64,000 nt of DNA, from positions 80,780-144,779 of the forward strand of contig NZ_LUHJ01000017.1 of the NCBI RefSeq assembly GCF_001597745.1, read 5' to 3'. A model generated the notes under the pieces. That model saw only the letters and a program-made list of their open reading frames with translations, was not told the origin of the DNA and did no database searches. A program made the translations under genes and the position numbers. The stretch comes from Anabaena sp. 4-3 (GTDB taxonomy: Bacteria > Cyanobacteriota > Cyanobacteriia > Cyanobacteriales > Nostocaceae). Positions 54,801 through 61,790 of this stretch are shown here, piece after piece; position 1 is the stretch's first letter, and each line of letters opens with the position of its first letter.

Positions 54801-54849
54801 GTGTTAGCCAACTCTGATTTACAGCCAATGAGCGATTTTTCAATTCCAT
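51820..54849 (-). CDS. Npt/ATP-ADP translocase-like MFS protein fused to HEAT repeats
   Basis: A 1,009-residue protein with two parts. Residues about 25-440 form 11-12 transmembrane helices resembling the nucleotide transporters of intracellular bacteria and plastids (Npt/Tlc type), with LRWAEDSTVALFLDEYGAG near 46-64 and RSRTQTLSGGTAEAIATG near 381-398. Residues about 455-985 consist of many helical HEAT-like repeats (PBS-lyase type; for example ALKALYYKSTRATAMRALIKM and HPTAFVREAAIAYLNVV). The fusion is known from cyanobacteria. It should be a membrane transporter with a large cytoplasmic scaffold. Its solute is unknown. Confidence 0.82.
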   Translation of the reverse strand: MELKNRSLAVNQSWLTQLLKWVNLRPEEGERTGMLFAFYTTVSVGLRWAEDSTVALFLDEYGAGPLPWMYIASAGMGMALVFLYSWLQKIFPLRWVVVAIAPCMVMPLIFLVLLRWGIQVSLFSVIVVFLLRLWVDSLYVVNDLNTSIVANQLFNIREIKRTYPLVSSGLLVADVISGFSLPWLLQFARLNRVIMIACAVIIFGSAILAYLSHHYREAFPDAPQRILPQEQASRHRRLETPIKRYTWYLFAFVGLLQVIGLLIDFQYLQELKLNLGDKELASFLGLFGGIVGLCELATQWFLSSRLIERFGVFFSAALLPVAVGFVIPGLIAVLHFFMGVKSLTFFWGLVGLKFVDELLRYTFVISSSPVLYQPIPERIRSRTQTLSGGTAEAIATGLAGLVILITLIICGRFLPLSSQKWVFIAETIIVAAACLKVVWGLRSRYVDLLVLSAERGELSAAKVGLRAFKQGVVKALEEKGNTTDKHSCIELLAQIDPQGAAEILAGLLYKLAPDLQRHSLEVMLAAGAKAEYVSEVRWLLERPPGVVNPEVFALALRYVWLAEANPNLSLLEEYLHSRHHSLIRATAAAVLLRQGTPMQKVAATKTLRRMLTHKQEQERMNGVKALREAVYLQALRIHIPNLLQDESLRVRCAVLEMIAATRMEEYYPALLKALYYKSTRATAMRALIKMENEALDMLLQLATDVYKPEVLRMYAWRTIAQISTSEAVESLWLHLESSWGATRYHILRSLLKIQKQSEITNLVDKFQHSRVEILIDQELRFLGEIYAAYLDLQPHLTYNNHLTNQRVVIIHELLQRALQEIEWDVRERLLLLLRLLYSPEKMQAAAFNLRSESGVNLARGLEILEHTVNLPTKSLLLNILDQRSPQEKLHYLIETGLIEYQQLAIGDRLRRMLALGNFLSDWCLACCFHFAQVNRIRLTIEEILLALHHPTAFVREAAIAYLNVVSQRVLQELLPYLQKDSHPLVAAQVQELIQNTTREISPDSQTIKA

Positions 54850-54895
54850 GTTTATTTTCTGATGTCATCACCGCATTTAGGAGATATGGAGGAGT

Positions 54896-54960
54896 CAGGG
54901 GAGTGGGGGGAGATGAGGGAGTGGGGGGAGATAAGGGAGTGGGGGGAGATAAGGGAGAAA
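54896..54960. repeat. G-rich tandem repeat (GGGAGATGAGGGAGTGGG-type)
   Basis: Three near-identical copies of an 18-nt unit GAGTGGGGGGAGATAAGG upstream of the Npt-like gene. Confidence 0.8.
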
Positions 54961-55017
54961 TAGGAAAACTTTTACTTCCTCCCCCTCATCCCCCACCCTG
55001 CGGGAAGCTAAAGCTAC

Positions 55018-55066
55018 ATCCCCCTCATCCCCTCATCCCCTCATCCCCTCATCCCCTCATCCCCTA
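55018..55066. repeat. 9-nt tandem repeat (CCCCTCATC)
   Basis: Five tandem CCCCTCATC units. Together with the G-rich array and the terminator of infC it fills the 344-nt gap 54850-55193, which holds no gene. Confidence 0.85.
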
Positions 55067-55121
55067 AAAATGGCAAAAGCCCTGAACAACTGAGTATTAT
55101 GTTTCCCACTCAGCGTTCAGG
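55064..55121 (-). terminator. Terminator of infC
   Basis: On the minus strand CCTGAAC (55121-55115) and ACTCAG (55113-55108) lead a two-part stem closed by CTGAGT and GTTCAGG (CCTGAAC at 55081-55087 and CTGAGT at 55090-55095 on the plus strand), followed by GGCTTTTGCCATTTTTA. The T-run lies at about 55066-55080. It starts about 70 nt after the infC stop. Confidence 0.7.
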
Positions 55122-55193
55122 ACTATCAGTTTTTCATCAAATTCAACGACTATTAAGCCGTTGTAATATTTTTAATAGTGGATAAATCGAAGA

Positions 55194-55727
55194 CTATTTT
55201 TTCGGCGACAACAGCATCATCATGTTTCGCCCTTCTTTTTTCGGTGCTTGCTGCACTTCCGCGAATGGCTCCAAATCAGTCGCCATACGTTTGAGTAAAG
55301 TTTCTGCTAGATCACTGTGTTGAATTTCTCGACCCCGGAACATAACAGTCGCTTTGACTTTATCTCCATCCTTTAAGAAGCGTTCTGCTTGCTTCACACG
55401 CACATTATAGTCGTGTTCTTCAATTTTGTAACGCATCTTCACTTCTTTAACATCGGCTGTATGCTGCTTCTTCCTGGCTTCCCGCGCCTTTTTCTCTTGC
55501 TCAAACTTATATTTCCCGTAGTCCATGATCCGACAAACTGGCGGGTCAGCCTTGTCACTGAGCAGCACTAGATCCAGCTCCTTTTCTTCTGCTAGTTGCA
55601 GTGCTTCCTGTGGAACCATAATTCCGAGTTGGGAGCCGTCAGTGTCAATGACTCGAATTTTTGGGAAGCGAATTCTTTCGTTAATTTGGGGCAGATCGCG
55701 AGTTCTTTTTTTCTCAATCACAGGCAT
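55194..55727 (-). CDS. infC: Translation initiation factor IF-3
   Basis: A 177-residue factor that keeps ribosomal subunits apart and proofreads start-codon choice. It begins [19 protein letters not shown], with the N-terminal domain ([21 protein letters not shown]) and linker [15 protein letters not shown] (about 73-87), then the C-terminal domain with the PROSITE-like [20 protein letters not shown] (about 99-118). Length is normal. It uses ATG, not the rare AUU start seen in enterobacteria, so the classic self-proofreading control is not visible here. It stands alone with its own terminator. Confidence 0.96.
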   Translation of the reverse strand: MPVIEKKRTRDLPQINERIRFPKIRVIDTDGSQLGIMVPQEALQLAEEKELDLVLLSDKADPPVCRIMDYGKYKFEQEKKAREARKKQHTADVKEVKMRYKIEEHDYNVRVKQAERFLKDGDKVKATVMFRGREIQHSDLAETLLKRMATDLEPFAEVQQAPKKEGRNMMMLLSPKK

Positions 55728-56109
55728 TATGATTTTTGGGAGCTCTTTTTTAAGTAGGTAGCTTGGACTTGATGAACTTGGACTTGATTGTTGTGCATTG
55801 TAAGCACAACACTAAAGTAACTGAGGACTTCATAAAGAGTCTATAGTTTTAATTTAGCTAGTCCATAGAGTAGTTAGTTATCTCTGTATTTGTTATTCTA
55901 CTCATTCTCTGAGAGATTCTCTGCAATAGTTAACTTAAATCACACAACCTAGAGAATAGTTAACTATTGTAACAATTATTTTTCAATTTGGTAGTCTATA
56001 ACTCCTCAGTATGTTTTCCCTAAATCGCTGATTTTGGCAACATACATCTAGCCAGACTTTTTAAGATAGGAGTTATGAGCATTGCAATATTTATCAATCG
56101 GAGACAAGT
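55728..56109. other. Divergent leader region with 12-bp direct repeat
   Basis: A 382-nt gap between infC and the hydrolase gene. CTTGGACTTGAT occurs at 55762-55773 and at 55778-55789, and TTGTGC/GCACAA form a short inverted repeat at 55791-55808, all in the infC leader. Its role is unknown. Confidence 0.5.
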
Positions 56110-57033
56110 GTGACTACTACAGTAAATTGGCAGCAAAGAGTTGGTAATCAAAGGGACTGGGTGTGGCGTGGCTGGCAAACTCGTTATACTTACATTCGTC
56201 CCCGTCAAAATTACCAGAAGACAACGCCTTTGATTCTACTCCACGGCTTCGGTGCTTCTATTGGTCATTGGCGACATAATTTAGAAGTTTTAGGTGAGTA
56301 TCATACAGTATATGCTCTGGATATGCTGGGCTTTGGTGGTTCAGAAAAAGCTCCAGCTAACTACAGCATAGATTTGTGGGTAGAGCAGGTATATGATTTT
56401 TGGCGAACTTTTATTCGTCAACCAGTGGTACTGGTGGGTAATTCCAATGGTTCTCTTGTTTCTTTGGCAGCTGCATCCGCCCATCCAGAAATGGTGCAGG
56501 GAATAGTGATGATGAGTTTACCTGATCCCTCCTTGGAACAAGAAGCTATTCCTGTGTGGTTGCGTCCTGTGGTTAGGACAATTAAAAATATTGTAGCTTC
56601 GCCACTGGTGTTAAACCCTGTGTTTCGTTTTGTCCGTCGCCCAAGCGTGCTGCGACGCTGGGCTGGTTTGGCTTATGCTAATCCTGAAGCAGTCACAGAC
56701 GAATTAATAGAGATTTTGGCTCACCCTCCCCAAGACAGGGGTGCTGTCCGTGCTTTTAGTGCCTTGTTTAAAGGAGCGATCGCTGTTAATTTTAGTCCTA
56801 GTGTGAAAGCACTGTTACCCAACATCAACATTCCCATGCTGTTAATTTGGGGTCAAAAAGACCGATTTGTGCCTCCGATGTTGGCTAATCAATTTGTTCA
56901 GTACAACGAGAAATTACAATTGCTCAACTTAGAAGATGTAGGTCATTGTCCCCATGACGAATGTCCAGAACAAGTTAACCAAGCCATTTTAGATTGGATT
57001 AACCAATGTCTGAAAAGTTCCTCACATCGCTGA
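56110..57033 (+). CDS. Alpha/beta hydrolase, pheophytinase-like subgroup
   Basis: A 307-residue hydrolase. The oxyanion segment LLHGFGAS (about 43-50), the nucleophile elbow GNSNGSL (Ser112), an aspartate in GQKDRFVP and the histidine in VGHCPHDECP give a full catalytic triad. The N-terminal WVWRGWQTRYTYIRP and the long lid are typical of the cyanobacterial/plastid group related to pheophytinase and other chlorophyll-degrading esterases; the substrate remains unproved. It starts with GTG after GGAGACAA. It is followed, on the opposite strand, by the BON gene. Confidence 0.85.
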   Translation: MTTTVNWQQRVGNQRDWVWRGWQTRYTYIRPRQNYQKTTPLILLHGFGASIGHWRHNLEVLGEYHTVYALDMLGFGGSEKAPANYSIDLWVEQVYDFWRTFIRQPVVLVGNSNGSLVSLAAASAHPEMVQGIVMMSLPDPSLEQEAIPVWLRPVVRTIKNIVASPLVLNPVFRFVRRPSVLRRWAGLAYANPEAVTDELIEILAHPPQDRGAVRAFSALFKGAIAVNFSPSVKALLPNINIPMLLIWGQKDRFVPPMLANQFVQYNEKLQLLNLEDVGHCPHDECPEQVNQAILDWINQCLKSSSHR

Positions 57034-57064
57034 TCTACTAGGAAAAGCAAACATTGAGAACTGT

Positions 57065-57430
57065 TTAGCCAATCTTAACTTGAGTGGTGTCAACTGCGGC
57101 AGTACCCTGTACAGACCGGGCTACAGAAATCATTTTATTCAAAATTTCTTGGTTAGGAACTTGACCTTTTAAGACGACTGTGCTGCCAGTCTGCGCTACC
57201 CATAAAGAATTGATATCATCCAATTGTGCATCTTGATCAAATGCCAATGCTACCCTCTTGGCTAAACCACTTTGATCATATTCTCCATTCAATCCTATAC
57301 GCTCTGGTGGAATTGATTGAGTAGCTGTAGGCGCAGTAGTCGTACCAGCAGCTTGTGTAGCTTGCGGAGTCGGATTAACTTCGGCATTTTGCGGTTTTTC
57401 CATGCCAAACAGTCTTTTTAACCAACTCAT
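57065..57430 (-). CDS. BON-domain protein
   Basis: A 121-residue protein. The start MSWLKRLFGMEKPQ is amphipathic and may touch membrane; a Pro/Thr/Ala-rich linker (about 15-45) follows, and one BON domain (about 55-121) ends with VDTTQVKIG. BON domains bind phospholipid or sit in periplasmic proteins, but no signal peptide is visible here. I chose the ATG at 57430, 9 nt after GAGGAG; a longer frame begins at 57460. It converges with the hydrolase gene, 31 nt away. Confidence 0.82.
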   Translation of the reverse strand: MSWLKRLFGMEKPQNAEVNPTPQATQAAGTTTAPTATQSIPPERIGLNGEYDQSGLAKRVALAFDQDAQLDDINSLWVAQTGSTVVLKGQVPNQEILNKMISVARSVQGTAAVDTTQVKIG

Positions 57431-57741
57431 AAATCTTTTCTCCTCAGCTAAAGTTGACAACTTTACTTAAGATAAGAGTTTGAGCAATATTTCACATCTA
57501 CCGATCAAAAGATATTTATTCTCATTAGCTTCTGCTACCAGAATGATTTGATCACAACTTTTTGCGGGAGAGTATTGTAAAACTTCGCCGAATTTATAAA
57601 CAAATATAGTCATTTCTTCCAGAAAAGTCAGCGAAAAATACCTATACAGGCTTTCTCTAGTAAAGGGAACTGAGCGAGAATGTTGTTGGACACGAGTAGG
57701 AACATAAGTTAGTATAGTTTAGATATTTTACGTAAAGTAGT

Positions 57742-57838
57742 CCCGACAGCTTTTAGTCTAGGGATAGAGGAGCCACTGCGTTGCGGGGGTTCCCCCTGTT
57801 GTAGCAAGTGGCGTGGCGTTGTAGTTCGCCCTGTCGGG
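57742..57838. repeat. Nested palindromic repeat upstream of ilvN
   Basis: An outer pair CCCGACAG (57742-57749)/CTGTCGGG (57831-57838) encloses an inner hairpin GCCACT (57772-57777)/AGTGGC (57807-57812) with GGGGGTTCCCCC at its tip. Similar GC-rich hairpins are dispersed in Nostoc genomes. The whole gap 57431-58024 contains no gene. Confidence 0.7.
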
Positions 57839-58024
57839 GTTATTCCCGGCAAACGAAAGGCATGAGATATTTGTCTATGTTTTTTGGAACTATGAAGATT
57901 GTAGGTATTAACTTAAAATAAAGTACAAGACTTAAATTTACTCACCGATTAAGCAGTACGTGAAGGGCAGCTATGAGCTATTATTTGCTTTAGCAATATG
58001 CTGTCCTCGCCTGTGTTGGCAAAG

Positions 58025-58546
58025 ATGAAACATACTCTTTCAGTTCTAGTAGAAGATGAAGCGGGTGTTCTATCCCGCATTGCTGGTTTATTTGCTCGTC
58101 GTGGCTTTAATATAGAAAGCCTGGCTGTTGGTTCAGCTGAACAGGGAGGAGTTTCCCGAATTACGATGGTTGTACATGGTGACGATCGCGTGATTGAGCA
58201 GCTTACCAAACAACTATACAAGTTGATCAACGTTCTCAAGGTGCAGGATATCACAGAAACACCTTGCGTAGAGCGCGAATTGATGCTGTTAAAGGTAAAT
58301 GCTACTAGCAGCAACCGTTCAGAAGTGATCGAACTAGCTCAAATTTTTCGGGCGCGTGTGGTAGATGTGGCGGAAGATTCCCTAACTCTAGAAGTTGTAG
58401 GTGATCCTGGTAAAATGGTGGCAATTATGCAGGTACTACAAAAATTTGGTTTGCGGGAAATCGCTCGCACTGGCAAAATCTCTCTGATTCGTGAATCTGG
58501 TGTAAATACTGAATTACTCAAATCTTTGGAAGCAAAAGCCTCTTGA
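58025..58546 (+). CDS. ilvN: Acetolactate synthase, small (regulatory) subunit
   Basis: A 173-residue regulatory subunit of the first enzyme of branched-chain amino-acid synthesis; it binds valine and activates the large subunit. The N-terminal ACT domain has [21 protein letters not shown] (about 3-23) and [10 protein letters not shown]; a C-terminal domain of the ALS_ss_C type follows (about 80-165). I chose the ATG at 58025 (MKHTLSV), since the family begins here; the frame opens 9 codons earlier. The large-subunit gene is not adjacent. It ends with its own terminator at about 58583. Confidence 0.93.
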   Translation: MKHTLSVLVEDEAGVLSRIAGLFARRGFNIESLAVGSAEQGGVSRITMVVHGDDRVIEQLTKQLYKLINVLKVQDITETPCVERELMLLKVNATSSNRSEVIELAQIFRARVVDVAEDSLTLEVVGDPGKMVAIMQVLQKFGLREIARTGKISLIRESGVNTELLKSLEAKAS

Positions 58547-58582
58547 GACATTGAGCTAAAGCTACTATGACAATAGTTATCA

Positions 58583-58628
58583 GGCAGCATACCTAAGTAA
58601 AATTAATAACTTGGGTATGTTGTCTTTT
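58583..58628 (+). terminator. Terminator of ilvN
   Basis: GGCAGCATACCTAAGT (58583-58598) pairs with ACTTGGGTATGTTGTC (58609-58624) over 16 positions, the mismatches all being G-U, with an AT-rich 10-nt loop and TTTT after it. Confidence 0.8.
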
Positions 58629-58659
58629 GACTTTTAAATTTATCTCTGCTGACACATTA

Positions 58660-58724
58660 GTAGGGTGCGTCAGATGACAAACATAAGTTTATTTACAGGA
58701 TTTATGCTGGCTAACGCGCCCTAC
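58660..58724. repeat. MITE-like hairpin repeat, copy B
   Basis: Starts GTAGGGTGCGTCAG, as copy A at 37548, and ends ACGCGCCCTAC (58714-58724), complementary to the left end with one G-U pair. Centre sequence is unrelated to copy A. Otherwise the gap 58547-58840 is empty. Confidence 0.72.
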
Positions 58725-58840
58725 ATTATAGATATTTATTGTGACAGTTGCGTAAGTCCTAATATTAATGAGTGCGATCGCTCCTCGTACCAGCCCCATT
58801 CTAGCTGTTGGGGTGCGAACGGCGATCGCATCCTGAAAAA

Positions 58841-60607
58841 TTACATCCGTTCTAACACCTGAATACCCAGCAAAGATAAGCCTAGTTTCAAAGTTCTCGC
58901 CGTCAAATCACACAGCACTAAACGAGATGTCCGTAATGGTTCTTCTGCATTTAACACAGGTACACCCTGATTACGGTCATAAAACACATTAAACTTTTTA
59001 CTGAGTTCGTAGAGATATTCACACAAACGATTAGGGAGTAAATCTTGTTCTACAGTGCTAATAACCTCACCTAGTTGCAGTAAGAATTTAGCCAGAGCAA
59101 ATTCCGTCTCATGCTGCAAGATAACTTTGGCATTACTTCCCAACTCCTCAAAGTTAATCCCACCCTTGCGGCTAATCCCTTGAATCCGGGCATAAGCATA
59201 CAACATATAAGGTGCGGTATTACCTTTGAGATCCAGCATTTTATCATAGCTAAAAATATAGTTACTGGTGCGGTTTTGGCTTAAGTCAGCATATTTCACC
59301 GCACTGATACCAACTACTTCAGCTACTTTGTTAATAAATTCGGCTGTTTCTTCCCGTTCTTCTTCTTTTAATCTGGTTTCTAAATCAGCATGGGCGCGAG
59401 AAACTGCTTCATCTAACAAATCCCGTAACCTGACAGTATCGCCAGAACGAGTTTTGAATTTCTTCCCGTCTTCACCTAACACCAAACCAAAGGGAACATG
59501 AACCAATTCTACATCATCAGGAATCCATCCAGATTTACGCGCTACCTGAAAGAATTGGGCAAAATGGTTTGCTTGTCCCGCATCTGTTACATATATAATC
59601 CGTTTGGCTTCATCTTTTTGAATCCGGTAACGTAGAGCTGCTAAATCTGTTGTGGCGTAGTTATAACCGCCATCAGATTTTTGTACAATCAAAGGTAAAG
59701 GCTCACCTTCTCTGTTAGTGAAGCCATCCAAGAAAACACACTTTGCCCCTTGGTTTTCTACTAATAAACCAGTTTTATCTAATTCTTCTACAACTGTTGG
59801 TAGTAAGGGATTATAAAAAGATTCACCTCGTTCAGTTAATTTGATGTTTAACAAGTCATAAATTACCTGAAACTCTTGGCGTGATTGTTCACATAGCAAC
59901 TTCCAAGCGTGAAGTGTATCTTCTGCACCTGCTTGTAATCTGACTACTTCCTGACGTGCAGTTTCTTGGAAGGTTTCGTCTGCATCAAAACGCTGTTTAG
60001 CTTTGCGGTAGAAACTAACTAAATCACCAATATCTAAAGCATTAGCAGTAGTCAACGCTTCTGGGTAGACTTCCCGCAGATAAGCAATTAACATTCCGAA
60101 TTGCGTACCCCAATCACCCACATGATTTAACCGCAATACATCATGTCCACGAAATTCCAGAATGCGGGCGATACAATCACCAATGATGGTAGAACGCAAA
60201 TGTCCGACGTGCATTTCTTTGGCAATATTCGGACTGGAAAAATCGACGATTTCCCGTTGGGGGTGTTTTGCTGTGGGGACTCCTAGTCGAGAATCTGTAT
60301 AAATAGCGTTAAGTTGGGCTTCTAGGTATGCTGTTGTGAGCTTGAGATTGATAAAACCAGGCCCGGCGATTTCTGGAGGTTCACAAATTGCGGAGACATC
60401 TAGTTTTTCTACAATAGCAGAGGCGATCGCTCTGGGTTGCTGTCCTAATTTCTTACTCAGGGATAAAGCAACGTTAGCTTGATAATCACCAAATTTAGGA
60501 TTGCTAGCAGGAACTAGAATTGGATCTACTCCGGCGTACTCATCGCCAAAAGCAGCTACCAAAGCCTGTTCAAGTTTTAATTTTAGTTTTTCTTGTGTAG
60601 GGTTCAT
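58841..60607 (-). CDS. argS: Arginyl-tRNA synthetase
   Basis: A 588-residue class I synthetase that charges tRNA-Arg. It has the N-terminal additional domain (about 1-115), the HIGH-type motif HVGHLRST (about 132-139) after SSPNIAKEM, and the Rossmann core with [15 protein letters not shown] is not conserved in this enzyme; [10 protein letters not shown] near 382-391 stands in its place. The C-terminal anticodon-binding domain ends [10 protein letters not shown]. It stands alone on the minus strand, with no ribosome site recognised before the ATG. Confidence 0.96.
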   Translation of the reverse strand: MNPTQEKLKLKLEQALVAAFGDEYAGVDPILVPASNPKFGDYQANVALSLSKKLGQQPRAIASAIVEKLDVSAICEPPEIAGPGFINLKLTTAYLEAQLNAIYTDSRLGVPTAKHPQREIVDFSSPNIAKEMHVGHLRSTIIGDCIARILEFRGHDVLRLNHVGDWGTQFGMLIAYLREVYPEALTTANALDIGDLVSFYRKAKQRFDADETFQETARQEVVRLQAGAEDTLHAWKLLCEQSRQEFQVIYDLLNIKLTERGESFYNPLLPTVVEELDKTGLLVENQGAKCVFLDGFTNREGEPLPLIVQKSDGGYNYATTDLAALRYRIQKDEAKRIIYVTDAGQANHFAQFFQVARKSGWIPDDVELVHVPFGLVLGEDGKKFKTRSGDTVRLRDLLDEAVSRAHADLETRLKEEEREETAEFINKVAEVVGISAVKYADLSQNRTSNYIFSYDKMLDLKGNTAPYMLYAYARIQGISRKGGINFEELGSNAKVILQHETEFALAKFLLQLGEVISTVEQDLLPNRLCEYLYELSKKFNVFYDRNQGVPVLNAEEPLRTSRLVLCDLTARTLKLGLSLLGIQVLERM

Positions 60608-60980
60608 ATATAGATGTTATCTGTTCGCGGGGGCTATGGGCTGCCTAATGATGGGACTTTCTCCAAGGCTTGATTATTTTACCCTTAAAATATAGCCAGC
60701 TCATCTTACTGAGGACTATCATGTTAAAGTACAAGTCCTCGATTTTCGATCTTACTGGGCAGAATTACAAGATATTACGGTAGTTACCTACACCACAGGA
60801 TTTAAGACAGCAGGACAGACAAGCTACTGAAAACCTAGTGCAAAGGTTGCGGGAGTTGGGCGTTATTCGTAAGGATATGTGATATTTTTAAACGCAGAGG
60901 GGCGCGGAGGTAAACGCAAAGGTACGCAGAGTTTTGGTTGATTGCGATCGCTTTTTTCTTGCACTTGACATATTGATAAT
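60608..60980. other. Intergenic region with repeat words
   Basis: A 373-nt gap. It contains a gene remnant (60808-60882) and a segment AACGCAGAGGGGCGCGGAGG (about 60893) typical of a common Nostoc repeat. No intact gene is seen. Confidence 0.5.
60808..60882 (+). pseudogene. Possible remnant of a Uma2-family nuclease gene
   Basis: The frame CAG CAG GAC ... TGA reads QQDRQATENLVQRLRELGV, resembling the coiled C-terminal end of Uma2-family (PD-(D/E)XK-like) proteins common in cyanobacteria, which end Q-x-x-RAE-x-LxxRLRELGI. Upstream sequence does not continue the gene, so only the last 24 codons remain. A weak call from pattern only. Confidence 0.4.
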
Positions 60981-61607
60981 TTAACCATTAATTTTATCAA
61001 GTTGTAACAAAAAGTTTGCTGAAGAAATAAAATCTGAAGTAGAATCTATTTTTCTCCTTTTATTAATGTATTCTATAAATTCCATACCCATTGATTTTAA
61101 TCCTTTTTCATCAATTAATTTCCATATTTCATTGAATTTTATTTCCTGTGTAGGAAATGGTTTAAATATTTCCAAACCTAATTCCTTTAAAAAATTTAAA
61201 TTCCGTTCATTTAAATTAGGTTTTAATACAATATTAACTAAATTAGTATTGAAAGAAGTTGATAAACAATTAAAATTTTCTATTTGACCGTAATTTATAG
61301 AAATGAATGTATACTTTAAATAATACATTTTTTTAATGGCTTCTTTATTCATATATTTAGCACGATATACTCCTGCTCCTTCAAAAGGTATAAAATTTAA
61401 AAACTTATAAAATTTTTCTAAAAATTCTGCATTTATATCTGGTTCTACTATTAATCTTTTATCTGTCAAATGTATAGTATAACTACCTGCACTAGGTGAA
61501 TAACCAAAAAAACTTTTTTCATAAGGCATAACAGTAAAAGAATAAAAATGAATTTCAGAATCTTCTAAATTAGTATTAATAATTTTTACAGGTTCGTCAT
61601 TTTCCAT
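60981..61607 (-). CDS. AT-rich orphan protein, function unknown
   Basis: A 208-residue soluble protein starting MENDEPVKIINTNLEDSEIHF. It has no signal peptide, membrane segment or cysteine motif; SYTIHLTDKRLIVEPD (about 42-57) recalls a GRAM/PH-like strand pair. Its codons are markedly AT-rich, unlike argS and psaB on either side (for example, long AAT/ATT/TTA runs), which suggests recent acquisition. No family is recognised. The ATG at 61607 has an AGGAGA site about 8 nt upstream. Confidence 0.7.
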   Translation of the reverse strand: MENDEPVKIINTNLEDSEIHFYSFTVMPYEKSFFGYSPSAGSYTIHLTDKRLIVEPDINAEFLEKFYKFLNFIPFEGAGVYRAKYMNKEAIKKMYYLKYTFISINYGQIENFNCLSTSFNTNLVNIVLKPNLNERNLNFLKELGLEIFKPFPTQEIKFNEIWKLIDEKGLKSMGMEFIEYINKRRKIDSTSDFISSANFLLQLDKING

Positions 61608-61730
61608 TATTAATTTCTCCTTTATTTAGTTGTATACGGGTGAATAATTGATCAGTCAAGGAGTGGGCATCTTGCCCGCCCCATCCTTTATATTTCCCAT
61701 CATTGAAGCAAGAATTTTACTACCCCAACA

Positions 61731-61762
61731 AAAAATCCCCCACCTTGCGGCAGGGGATTTTT
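61731..61762. terminator. Terminator of psaB
   Basis: AAAAATCCCC (61731-61740) is an exact complement of GGGGATTTTT (61753-61762) with a 12-nt loop CACCTTGCGGCA. T-tracts occur on both strands. It lies about 28 nt after the psaB stop on the minus strand. A GGGC-ATCTT-GCCC palindrome is at 61664-61676. Confidence 0.87.
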
Positions 61763-61790
61763 CTAATTACCTACAAAACTAGCAGTTAGA

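Noticed and set aside
54801-55067. 88-codon plus-strand frame
   Set aside because: It consists largely of translated tandem G-rich and C-rich repeats and overlaps the Npt-like gene start.
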